This document shows positions 1 to 8,869 of a stretch of DNA of 64,000 bases, piece by piece (position 1 is the first letter of the stretch; each line of letters opens with the position of its first letter). Source of the DNA: Haloferax massiliensis (GTDB lineage Archaea; Halobacteriota; Halobacteria; Halobacteriales; Haloferacaceae). The notes under the pieces were generated by a model. It was not told the DNA's origin. It did no database searches and worked only from the letters and a program-made list of their open reading frames with translations. Location of the stretch: assembly GCF_001368915.1 (NCBI RefSeq), contig NZ_CSTE01000002.1, positions 1,000,497 to 1,064,496 of the forward strand, given 5' to 3'. A program made the position numbers and the translations under genes.

Positions 1-1
1 C

Positions 2-214
2 CCGCTGGCGCTCGCGCCCGGCGTCTTCGACCCGTGGATGCCCCTCGTGACCGGCGTCGCGGCCGCGGCGCTCCTCGTCGGCTTCGCTCGGGACTGGGGC
101 TACGTCTCGGGGCGATTCGGGGGTGTCGCCGACGCCGACGCCGACACCCGGGACGGAAGCGGCGGCAACGACGGACGGAGCCGAGGTGACGGGAACGCGT
201 CAGCGCCCGAGTAA
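2..214 (+). CDS. C-terminal tail of an unidentified membrane protein (partial)
   Basis: An open frame enters from the left edge and ends at TAA 212-214, giving the last 70 residues of a protein that begins outside the window. The visible part has one hydrophobic stretch (about residues 14-28, rich in Val, Ala and Leu), followed by an Arg-Asp cytoplasmic-type boundary and a Gly/Asp/Ala-rich acidic tail that is probably disordered. High third-position GC supports coding. It converges with the methyltransferase gene, whose stop is the very next base. There is too little sequence to assign a family. Confidence 0.6.
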   Translation, partial: PLALAPGVFDPWMPLVTGVAAAALLVGFARDWGYVSGRFGGVADADADTRDGSGGNDGRSRGDGNASAPE

Positions 215-1120
215 TCAGTCGAGTTCGGCCAGCACGTCGAGGTTGTGAGCGATGTACGCGAGTTCGTCGCCCGCGAGGGCATCGTGTCGGGCGCGGAGCC
301 ACCCGTCGAGCGTCTCGCGGTCGACCGCGTCCGCCTCGCCGACGGACGCCTCGACGAAGCCGAGGATTCGGTCGAGGAAGACTCGCGCCTCCGTGTCGTG
401 CGGCGGGTGGACGACCCAGTCGGAGCCGCCGGCCGCGACGACGGACGCGCCGAGGTCGGGGAGGACGGAAAGCAGGTCGGAGCCGGTGTCCGGGCCCGCG
501 CGGTCGTCGCCGCGCATCGTCTCGTGGTACGCGCCGAGGACGTCGTCGTCGTGGGGGTGGCTCGGGCGGAACGCGGTTCGGCCGTCGAACGTGACGGGCG
601 CGTAAAAGAGGCCGTCGTCGGTCAGCCGCGAGAGGAGCGCGGCGACCGCGCGGCGAAGCGGGAGCACGTCGAGGACCGCGTGGGCGACCACGAGGTCGAT
701 GGCCTTCGGGAGGACCGTCATCGCCTCGAAGATGTCGCTCGTCACGTAGGTGAGAGAGACGGAGCGGCCGTGGCGGTCGATGCGGAAGCCGTTCGACGTC
801 GGCTCGGCGGTCCAGCCGGCGGCGCGAGCCCACTCGGCGAACGCCGCGGCCGCGTTGTCCGCCATCCCGCGCGTTCGGTCGACGAGGACGTACTTTATCT
901 CGTCGTGCGCGTCGAAGACGCCCCACGAGAGGAGTCGCCGGCACATCGCGCCCGTTCCAGCCCCGACCGAGACGACGCGAAGCGGCTCTCCCGAACGCGA
1001 CTCGGCGCGCGCCTCCAGCCGGTCTTCGAGGCTCGCCAGCGTCGGTCGGTGGAGCGCGCGGTCGTCCACGGACTCCTTCGCGCGGAGGTAGTGGACGAAC
1101 CGGTCGTCGTGGCTGGTCAC
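215..1120 (-). CDS. SAM-dependent methyltransferase, class I
   Basis: Predicted S-adenosylmethionine-dependent methyltransferase with unknown substrate. A glycine-rich motif I (VVSVGAGTGAM) lies near residue 50, followed by an acidic residue after the next strand (YVLVD) and a later LVVAHAVLDVLP segment, as in Rossmann-fold methyltransferases. The frame stays open upstream to a GTG at 1192. I prefer the GTG at 1120 because a TATA-like box (1144-1150) lies the expected 25-30 bases upstream, giving about 301 residues. The gene converges with the partial membrane gene with no gap and is divergent from the 737-residue protein. The fold is clear; the substrate is not. Confidence 0.75.
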   Translation of the reverse strand: MTSHDDRFVHYLRAKESVDDRALHRPTLASLEDRLEARAESRSGEPLRVVSVGAGTGAMCRRLLSWGVFDAHDEIKYVLVDRTRGMADNAAAAFAEWARAAGWTAEPTSNGFRIDRHGRSVSLTYVTSDIFEAMTVLPKAIDLVVAHAVLDVLPLRRAVAALLSRLTDDGLFYAPVTFDGRTAFRPSHPHDDDVLGAYHETMRGDDRAGPDTGSDLLSVLPDLGASVVAAGGSDWVVHPPHDTEARVFLDRILGFVEASVGEADAVDRETLDGWLRARHDALAGDELAYIAHNLDVLAELD

Positions 1121-1143
1121 GACCGACTCGTCTCGGCGGACTC

Positions 1144-1150
1144 GTATAAC
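1144..1150 (-). promoter_or_regulatory. TATA-like box for the methyltransferase gene
   Basis: GTATAAC on the plus strand (GTTATAC on the minus strand) is centred about 27 bases upstream of the GTG at 1120. This is the usual distance for leaderless haloarchaeal transcripts and decides between the two possible starts. Confidence 0.5.
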
Positions 1151-1280
1151 CGTTCTCCCGGCCGGGCCGACGGACGCGAGCGAATCTGTCACGACGGACG
1201 CGCTGAAGTGTGAACTGAGCTAAACGTTCACTCGGTTCGCCCGGAAAGTATTTGATTCGGTTCCGGTGATGTAACGCCAA

Positions 1281-3494
1281 ATGGATAGCGAGATTATCGA
1301 CGCGGTGACCGGGTGGGACTCCGCGCCCGCCGAACGAGGCCACGGTGGCCTCCGGTCGCTCGCGGACGACGGCTTCACAGGAGCCGTCGTCGCTGGCATG
1401 ACGTGGGGATTCATGCTCAACGGCCGTCTCCTCGGGGTTTTCGACGGGACGGTCGATGATTTCGAGGGTGAATCGTTCGAGGCGTATCGCGCACCGGACT
1501 CGGCGCTGCCGCTCCTGTACGCGATGCGGGAGACCGGCGGCGACGTCCGCGCGCAGTACTACACGGAGGAGACGCCGCTGCAGGACGCCGACGGAACGCT
1601 CTCGGCGGGCGGCTTCACCGGCTACGTCGAACTGTCGGAGAACGTGCTCTCGGGCGACTACTACGTCGTCTACCACGGGGGGAAGTCGATGAGCGCCGCC
1701 TTCGTCGGCAACAGCAGGCGACTCATCACCGGCGACGAGGCGTTCGAGCGCGCGAGCGACGAGGTTGGCATCTACAAGGTCTACGACGTGGACATCGACC
1801 TCGTCGACATTCCCGGGGGCGACCCCGACGAGGAGGCCGACGAGACGGCGGGAGTCGCCGCGGGCGGCGTCGCTCCGGCGGGTGACGAAGAGGTCGAGGA
1901 CGACGCCGAGGGCGCAGACGACCCCGCGGCCGCCGACGAACCGGCCGCGTTCGAGACCGCCGACGCTGACGACGACACCGACAAGGGCGAACCAGTCGAT
2001 GACGGGTCGGCGGACGAAGAGCCGACCCCTGCCGTCTCGGCCGACGCGGCCGCGGACGACGCCGAGCCGTCCGACTCGTCGACTCCCGACGACGGGGAGA
2101 CCGAGGCGACTCCCGACCCGTCTGCCCCGCCGAGCGGGCCGCAGTCGCCGGCGCAAGCCGAGCCGACCACGCCGCCCGCGAAGCGGCCTGCGCCCGAGGA
2201 GTCCGAGTCGCGGTCCCCGACGGCCGAGGGGTCGGTCGTCGTCGACACCCCGCAGAAGAACGGCGAGCAGGCGTCTCCGGAGCCGCCCGCGGGGGACGAC
2301 GCGACCGGCGACGACGTGTTCTCCGCCGAGGCGCAGTGGCGAAACGCCCGGTCGATTCCCTCGCTCGACCCCCGCGACGCCGAGGGCGAGTCCGTCGACG
2401 GCCGCCCCGGGACGCCACGGAGCCACCAGCGGAACACGAAGCAGGCGACGCATCACCGCCCGTCGCGGGGCGGCGCGGGCGGCGGCTCCCGTCCGTCACC
2501 GGAAGACCAGCCGACCCAGCAGCAGTCTCAGCCGGCCGAACAGACGCCGGAAGAGCCCGCCGTCGACCCGGCGGAAGCCGAGTCGCTGAAACAGCGAGTC
2601 GAGGCGCTGGCGTCCGAGCGCGACCGGCTCGAATCCGAGCGCGACGCCCTCCGCGAGGAGCGGGACGAACACCGCTCGCGCGCCGAGGAGCTGGAAGACC
2701 GCGTCGCCGAACTCGAATCCGAGGTCGAGCGGCTTCGGGGACAGCTCGACGAGGCGGGCATCCGGTCGACCGACCGCTCGATGTCGGCCGACGAGGCGCT
2801 CCGCGGGACGAACCTGTTCGTCCGCTACGCCCGGAAGGGCGAGGCGACGCTGGAGAAGGCCCACGACGGGCAGGCCTCCCGCGAGGAGGTCGTCGAGAAC
2901 CTCCGGCTGGAACACCACACCACGTTCGACACGGAGGGGCTCGGCATCGACGGCCAGCCCTACGAGGAGTTCCTCCACGAGACGCCCGAGTACGGCTTCG
3001 CCAAGTGGGTCGTCACCGACCTGCTCTACGAAATCGGCGAGACGGGCAATCGGTCGAGCCTCGCCGGCGTCTTCGACTCGATTCCGAAGGCCGACCGAAT
3101 CGAGCTGTACGGGAGCGTCTCGATACCCCTCGGCGACGGCGAATCCGAGTCGCGGCAGTTCGACATCATCGTCCGCGACCAGATGGGCGAGCCGCTGTTC
3201 GTGGCGAACCTGAACGACTCGCGGGACCCGGCGACTCGGCCGATGGTCACCCAGCTCATCAAGGACTCGAAGAGCGTCGCCAACGCGAAAGAGACGCTCG
3301 GCTCGGCGTTCGTGGTCACGAAGAGCTTCTTCGAGCCGGGCGCGCTCGAAGCCGCCACCGAGGAGACCGGCGGCGGTCTCCTGAGCCGGTCGAAGCGCAA
3401 GAGCTTCGTGAAGCTCTCGCGGAAGCAGGGCTACCACCTCTGTCTGGTGGAGGCCCGCGGCGGCGAGTTCCACCTGAACGTTCCCGACCTCTGA
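1281..3494 (+). CDS. Large conserved haloarchaeal protein: N-terminal domain, acidic linker, coiled coil, C-terminal globular domain
   Basis: This 737-residue protein has four visible parts. Residues 1 to about 178 form a compact mixed domain with GFMLNGRLLGVFDG and DYYVVYHGGKSMSAAFVG strands. About 180-430 is a low-complexity Asp/Glu/Pro/Ala linker, certainly disordered. About 432-490 is a heptad-rich coiled coil full of Arg/Glu/Leu. About 495-737 is a second globular domain containing FDIIVRDQMGEPLFVANLN and a conserved-looking KSFVKLSRKQGYHLCLVEARG end. The C-terminal strands resemble PD-(D/E)xK-like cores, but I cannot see a full catalytic set. A TATA-like AGTATTTGA at 1245-1253 fits a leaderless ATG at 1281. 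There is no signal peptide, so it should be cytoplasmic. Function unknown. Confidence 0.85.
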   Translation: MDSEIIDAVTGWDSAPAERGHGGLRSLADDGFTGAVVAGMTWGFMLNGRLLGVFDGTVDDFEGESFEAYRAPDSALPLLYAMRETGGDVRAQYYTEETPLQDADGTLSAGGFTGYVELSENVLSGDYYVVYHGGKSMSAAFVGNSRRLITGDEAFERASDEVGIYKVYDVDIDLVDIPGGDPDEEADETAGVAAGGVAPAGDEEVEDDAEGADDPAAADEPAAFETADADDDTDKGEPVDDGSADEEPTPAVSADAAADDAEPSDSSTPDDGETEATPDPSAPPSGPQSPAQAEPTTPPAKRPAPEESESRSPTAEGSVVVDTPQKNGEQASPEPPAGDDATGDDVFSAEAQWRNARSIPSLDPRDAEGESVDGRPGTPRSHQRNTKQATHHRPSRGGAGGGSRPSPEDQPTQQQSQPAEQTPEEPAVDPAEAESLKQRVEALASERDRLESERDALREERDEHRSRAEELEDRVAELESEVERLRGQLDEAGIRSTDRSMSADEALRGTNLFVRYARKGEATLEKAHDGQASREEVVENLRLEHHTTFDTEGLGIDGQPYEEFLHETPEYGFAKWVVTDLLYEIGETGNRSSLAGVFDSIPKADRIELYGSVSIPLGDGESESRQFDIIVRDQMGEPLFVANLNDSRDPATRPMVTQLIKDSKSVANAKETLGSAFVVTKSFFEPGALEAATEETGGGLLSRSKRKSFVKLSRKQGYHLCLVEARGGEFHLNVPDL

Positions 3495-3780
3495 GTCGGC
3501 GACCCCCTCGGCGTCGCTGTTCTGTTTTGCGTTCGGTCTTCTGTGACGGCCGCGCGGAGAGCCCCGCGGCTGTCAACGTTACTGAACGATAGTAAGACGA
3601 CCGCGGTGCCCGAGAGCGATTCGTGCCCGGGGGCGACCGCGGCGAGTGTCCGTGGTGTCGCGTCGGTACAGCCGGCACCGTCCGCGTCGAAGCGTCGCTA
3701 ACGCGGCCGGTCCGATGTCGTGCCCGGAGAGACTCGTCGGACGAAACAGGATAGAACGACCGCGTGCGCCTGAAGTGTGG

Positions 3781-4086
3781 TTAGTTCTCGATTTCGGCCG
3801 CTTCCTCGATCTTCATCGATTCGAGCTTGCCGACGATTTCGTCGAGCTTGTCGTCGAGTTCGTCGACGAACTCCTGGGTGCGCTCGGTGGTGATTGCGCC
3901 CTGGCTGGAGGGTTCGATGAGGTTCTCTTCTTCGAGGACGCGGAGGGAGTAGCGGACCTTGTGGTGCGGGTAGCCCGTCTCGTTGGACATCTTCACGATG
4001 CCGATTGGCTCACTCTCGATGACCATCTTCAGGACCTGGAGATGGCGCTCCAACATATCGACTTCCTTCTCAAGTCGGTCTATCAT
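3781..4086 (-). CDS. Small winged-helix/coiled-coil DNA-binding-like protein
   Basis: The 101-residue protein starts MIDRLEKEVDMLERHLQVLK, a helical coiled-coil segment. A winged-helix core follows (EPIGIVKMSNETGYPHHKVRYSLRVLEEENLIEPSS, about residues 27-65), and it ends with another charged helix. This is the arrangement of small archaeal transcription regulators. The frame remains open upstream to a TTG at 4206, but the ATG at 4086 is chosen because the heptad pattern starts there and a CTTAAAG box (minus strand, about 4113-4119) sits near -30. It is divergent from purA. Targets are unknown. Confidence 0.8.
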   Translation of the reverse strand: MIDRLEKEVDMLERHLQVLKMVIESEPIGIVKMSNETGYPHHKVRYSLRVLEEENLIEPSSQGAITTERTQEFVDELDDKLDEIVGKLESMKIEEAAEIEN

Positions 4087-4318
4087 GCCATTTGTTAACT
4101 CTTCTTGGGAGGCTTTAAGCCTTGCCCTCTGAGTCGGAGAAAAATCCGGTAACCCGACCTTACTGAGGACACTAATTAACCGTTGTGTTATCCGTCGCCA
4201 CGTCAATGCGTGTTCATGGCGTATTTTTCGGTGACTGAGATTGAATTATGCACGCCTGTGCATTGCTCGTCGGCCGCGACCGTAATCTGTTTAGTCCGGC
4301 GCGGGGAACGGCCGACGT

Positions 4319-5650
4319 ATGACTGTTACCATCGTCGGTTCGCAACTCGGCGACGAGGGCAAAGGCGCGCTCGTCGACCTGTGGGGCGGCGACGCTGACA
4401 TCGTCGTCCGCTATCAGGGCGGCGACAACGCCGGCCACACCGTCGTCGAAGACGGCGAGGAGTACAAGCTTTCGCTCGTCCCGAGCGGGGCCGTCCGCGA
4501 CAAGGTCGGCGTCCTCGGAAACGGCTGCGTCATCAACCCGCGGACGCTGTTCTCCGAAATCGACGACCTCCGCGAGCGCGGCCTCGACCCCGACGTGCGC
4601 CTCGCCAAGCGCGCGCACGTCATCATGCCGTACCACCGCCGCCTCGACAACATCGAAGAGGAGGCGAAGGCCGACTCGGACCTCACCGTCGGCACGACCG
4701 GCCGCGGCATCGGCCCCACCTACGAGGACAAGGCCGGCCGCCGCGGCATCCGCGTCGGCGACCTGCTCGACCCCGACGTGCTCCGCCAGCGACTGGAGTA
4801 CGTGGTCCCCCAGAAGCAGGCGCTCATCGAGGACGTGTACGGTCTCGAAGCCGGCGAGGAGTGCGACGTGGAAGCGCTCGTCGAGGAGTACACCGAAATC
4901 GGCCGCCGCCTCCGCGAGGACGACATGGCCGTCAACTGCGGCGACTTCCTCGCCGAGCGCCGCGAGGCGGGCGACAACGTGATGTTCGAGGGCGCGCAGG
5001 GCACGCTCATCGACATCGACCACGGGAGCTACCCGTACGTGACCTCCTCGAACCCGACCGCCGGCGGCGCGGCCACCGGCACCGGCGTCGGCCCGACCGT
5101 CGTCGGACAGGGCGAGGTCGTCGGCATCGTCAAATCCTACCTCTCCCGCGTCGGCGAGGGACCGATGCCGACCGAGCTGAAAGACGACGACCGCGACGAA
5201 GAGCTCGCGGACTTCATCCGCGAGAAGGGCGGCGAGTTCGGCACCGTCACCGGCCGCCCGCGCCGTATCGGCTGGCTCGACATGCCGATGCTCCGCCACG
5301 CCGCCCGCGTCAGCGGCTTCACCGGCATCGCCGTCAACCACCTCGACGTGCTCGCCGGCCTCGACGAGGTCAAGGTCGGCCACGCCTACGAACTGGAGGG
5401 CGACGAACGCCTGACGATGCCCGCGACGACCGAGCGCTGGGGCGAGTGCGAACCCGTCCTCAAGGAGTTCGACACGTGGCCGGAAGTGGACTGGGCGGCC
5501 GTCGCCGAGGAGGGCTACGACGCCATCCCCGACGCCGCACAGGACTACCTCGAATATCTCTCGGACGAACTCGACGTGCCGATTTACGCCGTCGGCGTCG
5601 GCCCCGGCCGCGAGCAGACGGTCCACATCGAGAACCCGTTCGACAACTGA
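4319..5650 (+). CDS. purA: Adenylosuccinate synthetase
   Basis: PurA joins IMP and aspartate using GTP to give adenylosuccinate, the first step from IMP to AMP, in the cytoplasm. The N-terminal GSQLGDEGKGALVD and the GGDNAGHTV motif carry the catalytic Asp and His of the family. The later VGPTYEDKAGRRGIRVGDL, EGAQGTLIDIDHG and TGRPRRIGWLD blocks are all intact. At 443 residues it has the usual length. A TGTTTAG box (about 4287-4294) lies near -27 from the ATG, so the transcript is probably leaderless. purB and purNH lie 40 kb away in this window, so the pathway genes are dispersed. Confidence 0.97.
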   Translation: MTVTIVGSQLGDEGKGALVDLWGGDADIVVRYQGGDNAGHTVVEDGEEYKLSLVPSGAVRDKVGVLGNGCVINPRTLFSEIDDLRERGLDPDVRLAKRAHVIMPYHRRLDNIEEEAKADSDLTVGTTGRGIGPTYEDKAGRRGIRVGDLLDPDVLRQRLEYVVPQKQALIEDVYGLEAGEECDVEALVEEYTEIGRRLREDDMAVNCGDFLAERREAGDNVMFEGAQGTLIDIDHGSYPYVTSSNPTAGGAATGTGVGPTVVGQGEVVGIVKSYLSRVGEGPMPTELKDDDRDEELADFIREKGGEFGTVTGRPRRIGWLDMPMLRHAARVSGFTGIAVNHLDVLAGLDEVKVGHAYELEGDERLTMPATTERWGECEPVLKEFDTWPEVDWAAVAEEGYDAIPDAAQDYLEYLSDELDVPIYAVGVGPGREQTVHIENPFDN

Positions 5651-5758
5651 GCGCCGCGCTGTCGCCCGCCTCGTGGCGGCGCGTCTCCGTCCGCCGACCA
5701 CCGCCGCGACGGCGGCGAACCCGTACGCTTTTACTTCGCGCAATCCACCGTCACGACG

Positions 5759-5944
5759 ATGAAAGAATCCCTGATGGACATCCTCTGTGACCCCCTCGAC
5801 AAGAGCGAACTCGAGCTGGAAGTCGACGAGCGCGACGGCGACGAAATCATCGAGGGGCGGCTCATCGGCACGGTCACCGGCGAGGTGTACCCCATCGAGG
5901 ACGGCATCCCGAACCTCCTGCCGCCGGACATGCGCGACGACTGA
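5759..5944 (+). CDS. Trm112-like methyltransferase activator
   Basis: A 61-residue protein of the Trm112/UPF0434 family: MKESLMDILCDPLDKSELEL at the N-terminus and the family's closing pattern GEVYPIEDGIPNLLPPDMR. Trm112 proteins are small partners that stabilise several methyltransferases acting on tRNA and on translation release factors. In Haloferax volcanii a Trm112 protein is known to bind multiple such enzymes. Only one Cys is visible at the position of the usual zinc site, so metal binding is doubtful, as in many short homologues. A GCTTTTA box at 5727-5733 supports a leaderless ATG at 5759. Confidence 0.88.
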   Translation: MKESLMDILCDPLDKSELELEVDERDGDEIIEGRLIGTVTGEVYPIEDGIPNLLPPDMRDD

Positions 5945-6001
5945 GGAACGACACCTCATCGGACCTGAACGTTTTTCTATTCTCGTCTCGACGGTGAAGC
6001 C

Positions 6002-6583
6002 GTGTCGAACGCGCCGCTCACCGTCACGCTGAACGACGAGCGCCCTCACGACCTCTCGGTAGCGCCGTCGTTCTCGACGAACGGGCCGTTCTCGGTCGAA
6101 CTCGCGAACGAGGGGCAGGCGGTGCACGTCTACCTCCACATCGACGACGAACTCTCGCGCGCGGCGAGCCTGTCCGAAGGGAACCACTTCGTCGACGGCG
6201 GCCAGACCAAGACCGTCGAGGTGTTCGTCACCTCGCCGCCCGAACCGGTGTCGGGGAAGCTCAAAATCGTCTCCGGCCACGGCTCGGAGACGAGATACGT
6301 CGACGTGACCGTCGAACCCGGCTCCGGTGGCAAACCGCCGGTCGACGTGGACGAGACGCTCTCAAAACCCAAGCAACCCGAGCCCGAACCGAGCGTCACC
6401 GAAAGCATCGCCGACGTGTTCCCGAGCGTCGACCCGCGTGCGGCCCCGGTGTTCGGCCTCGCGCTCCTCGCGCTCGTCCTCGCGGTGGCCCTCGCCTCGC
6501 TGTTCGAGAGCTTCGCGATCACCCTCGGTGCCGGCGTCGTCGTCGGCGTCGTCCTCGCGGCGCTGGTGCTGACGATGCGGTGA
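6002..6583 (+). CDS. Haloarchaeal protein with beta domain and two C-terminal membrane helices
   Basis: The 193-residue protein starts at GTG 6002. Residues 1 to about 105 form a beta-rich domain with VHVYLHIDDELS and KTVEVFVTSPPEP strands, reminiscent of immunoglobulin-like folds. A Pro/Glu-rich linker (about 106-130) follows, then two membrane segments near residues 145-165 and 170-192, each rich in Ala, Leu and Val. There is no signal peptide, so the beta domain is probably cytoplasmic and held at the membrane by the C-terminal hairpin. Conserved in haloarchaea by my recollection; function unknown. Confidence 0.75.
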   Translation: MSNAPLTVTLNDERPHDLSVAPSFSTNGPFSVELANEGQAVHVYLHIDDELSRAASLSEGNHFVDGGQTKTVEVFVTSPPEPVSGKLKIVSGHGSETRYVDVTVEPGSGGKPPVDVDETLSKPKQPEPEPSVTESIADVFPSVDPRAAPVFGLALLALVLAVALASLFESFAITLGAGVVVGVVLAALVLTMR

Positions 6584-6631
6584 CGGTATCGCGGCCCCCG
6601 AAAACGAACCGCAGAGCGCTCGCGGCGCGGC

Positions 6632-7801
6632 CTACTCGTCGTCGGGCGCGTCGGTCGGGACGCCGCCGAGGTTCCCCTCGTCGTCGAACAGTTTCGCGCG
6701 CAGGAACCGCGCCCGGTAGCGGTTCGCGCCCTCGTACACGTCGGCCTCGCGGATGTCGTCGGTGCGGCCGTCCGCGACGGCGTCGATGATGTCCTCGACC
6801 TGTTTTTTCTCCGAGGGCGTGAGTTCGAACTCGTACGTTTGGGTCTCCTCGCCCTCCAGCCGCGTCCACTTTCGGGACGCCGCGATGACGACGGAACACG
6901 GCTCACGGCACGGGAACGCGCCGTCGCCGCCGTCGACGTCGAGGTCGGTGCCGTCGTCGTACTGCCACTCGCGGCGCTTGACGCACTGGCTGTCGTCACA
7001 GCAGGCCTCCGCGACCCAGTCGACGTGCTCGTGGCCGTCGCCGCGGTTCCACGTCTTCACGACGCTGTACATCCCGGTCTGGCGGCCGACGGCGTCCTCC
7101 CAGTGTGCCACGTCGAGTTCGCCCCGGCGCTCGCGGTACCAGTTCGGCACCGACGCGGGGTAGAACGTCTCGACGGTCTCCACGAGGTCGCGGCCGTCGA
7201 GGTCGGGGAACACCCAGCCGCCGGCGAGGTTGTTGCCGGACTTCAGCGGGCGGTACCGACCCTTCTCGTCGTAGGTCGCCAACTGCCGGGCCGCGAGCGG
7301 TTCGCGGTAGGCGTCGAGGGCGTCGCGGTCGGCGTCGGCCTCGTCGGCGTGGCGGAGTTCGTAGGACCGCTCGCCGCGGTCGTCGACGGTGGCCGTGACG
7401 AGCAGTTGGCCCCACTCGCGGCTGACACCGTCTCGGAGGGCGTCGTAGCGCTCGGGGACGGAAGCGGCGTCGGCGTCGGCGTCGGCGTCGTTATCGCCGC
7501 CGTCTCCATCGCCGTCGCCGTCGCCGCCCGCATCGACCGGCGCGCCCTCGACCCAGCGGAGGAACGCCCGCCGCTGGGGGCTGGACTCGTCGACCACCTC
7601 GGACCAGAAGTACCAGTTCGTCGCGTAGTCGTCGCAGTCGGCGAGGGCCTCGCGGAGACCGCCCTCCGTGAGCCCCGAGAGCGTCGAGTCGGGCGTTTCG
7701 AGCCGGTAGCCGTCGTCGCCGTGGGTGACGACGAGACCGTCGAGCGAGACGCCGTCGCCGGTCGCCGCGGCGTCGACGAGGGCGTCGAGGTGGTGTCCCA
7801 T
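6632..7801 (-). CDS. DR2241-type protein, partner of CbiX, with probable Fe-S cysteines
   Basis: The 389-residue protein overlaps the stop of cbiX by one base (TGATG), so the two are translated together. A Cys cluster near residues 285-320 (EACCDDSQCVKRREW, then FPCREPCSVV) matches the DR2241-type iron-sulfur domain that accompanies CbiX in several prokaryotes. The middle carries an Asp/Gly/Ala repeat linker (about residues 93-112) and then a globular part with YRPLKSGNNLAGGWVFPDLDG. Inferred role: an accessory in sirohydrochlorin or cobalt-corrinoid chemistry in the cytoplasm. The family link rests on the Cys pattern and gene order; the activity is not established. Confidence 0.8.
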   Translation of the reverse strand: MGHHLDALVDAAATGDGVSLDGLVVTHGDDGYRLETPDSTLSGLTEGGLREALADCDDYATNWYFWSEVVDESSPQRRAFLRWVEGAPVDAGGDGDGDGDGGDNDADADADAASVPERYDALRDGVSREWGQLLVTATVDDRGERSYELRHADEADADRDALDAYREPLAARQLATYDEKGRYRPLKSGNNLAGGWVFPDLDGRDLVETVETFYPASVPNWYRERRGELDVAHWEDAVGRQTGMYSVVKTWNRGDGHEHVDWVAEACCDDSQCVKRREWQYDDGTDLDVDGGDGAFPCREPCSVVIAASRKWTRLEGEETQTYEFELTPSEKKQVEDIIDAVADGRTDDIREADVYEGANRYRARFLRAKLFDDEGNLGGVPTDAPDDE

Positions 7802-8679
7802 CAGTTCGCCTCCTGCGGCGTCTTCCGGGTGCGTTCGCGCACGACTTCGAGGCTGTTACCGATGTCGGCACCCGCGTCGGCGGCGCGTTCGAGCACCACG
7901 TCGGCCATGAGGCCCTCGGTCCCGACCGCGCCCGCGTACCAGATGCGGTGGCCGTCGACCTCCGCGGGCACGTCGTAGCCCGCGCGGTAGTCGTCGGTGA
8001 GGCCCATGTCCTCCGGGATGTCCTCTTGGGTGTGGAAGCCGTCGGCGATGAACAGCGGGACGACCACCACGTCCTCGGAGTCGAAGTAGTCGGTCACGTC
8101 GTCCACTTCTGGCTCCTCGTCCATGTAGAGCGCCTGTACCTCGTCGAAGCGGTCCATCTCGCGGATGCGGTCGGCGTGGTACTCGATGGCCTTCGCGGAG
8201 TTCTCGTTGCGCTCGGTCCCGTGGCCGACGACGGCGAGGCCGAAGCCGTCGCCGACGTTCGGGTCGCCGGTGACCGTCTCGGCGCGGCGGACTAACACGT
8301 CGGTCATCGCCGCGTGCGTCCCGACCGGCCCGCAGTAGTGAATCGTCTTCTCGGGCACGTCGCTCGCGGTGAGGGTGACGTGCGACGCCGACAGACCGTC
8401 GGAGTCCCAGTCGGCCACGTCCCACCCGTCGAGGCGGAGTTCCCGCGGGATGACCTGCTCCGTGAAGTAGCCCTCGCTGATGAAAAGCGGGACGACGTAC
8501 ACCTCGTCGGCCTCCACGGTCCGGAGCACCTCGCGGATCGACGGCTCTTCCTTCCAGAAGCCGGTCCGCACCTCGTCGAACGCGCCCACCTCGCGGACCG
8601 TGTCCGCGTGGTCGTAGGTGGGGGCGCTCGAATCCGGGTTCAGGTGCGACCCGTGCGCCACGATGACCAGAGCTTGCAT
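7801..8679 (-). CDS. cbiX: Sirohydrochlorin cobaltochelatase, two-domain CbiX
   Basis: CbiX inserts cobalt into sirohydrochlorin early in anaerobic cobalamin synthesis; related chelatases insert nickel or iron. The 292 residues contain two tandem chelatase domains. The first has VIVAHGSHLNPDS (metal-binding His near residue 9) and VYVVPLFISEGYFTEQVIP; the second has LAVVGHGTERNENS and VVVVPLFIADGFHTQEDIP. The double-length form matches the CbiXL architecture. It is the first gene of a two-gene unit with the DR2241-type protein. Cobalamin transport genes lie 13 kb away, consistent with this organism both importing and making corrinoids. Confidence 0.92.
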   Translation of the reverse strand: MQALVIVAHGSHLNPDSSAPTYDHADTVREVGAFDEVRTGFWKEEPSIREVLRTVEADEVYVVPLFISEGYFTEQVIPRELRLDGWDVADWDSDGLSASHVTLTASDVPEKTIHYCGPVGTHAAMTDVLVRRAETVTGDPNVGDGFGLAVVGHGTERNENSAKAIEYHADRIREMDRFDEVQALYMDEEPEVDDVTDYFDSEDVVVVPLFIADGFHTQEDIPEDMGLTDDYRAGYDVPAEVDGHRIWYAGAVGTEGLMADVVLERAADAGADIGNSLEVVRERTRKTPQEAN

Positions 8680-8869
8680 GTCCGGGGGTTACGAGGGGAG
8701 TGTCTTATGGACTTCGCATCGGAGAAAGGAATCTTCGGGTTCGGACAACTCGCGTTCGCCACTCGTTCAGCCGACGCGTCGCGGTGCGCCGCGGTGCCGG
8801 TCCCGTCGGCGACCCGGACGGCGGCCGACGAGCGGCGGTTTTTTGCGCACGCCCGACCACCACGGAGCC

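Noticed and set aside
4214..6280. 688-codon open frame on the minus strand across purA
   Set aside because: It lies antisense to purA and the Trm112-like gene, both of which have unmistakable family motifs. Long antisense frames are expected at this GC content.
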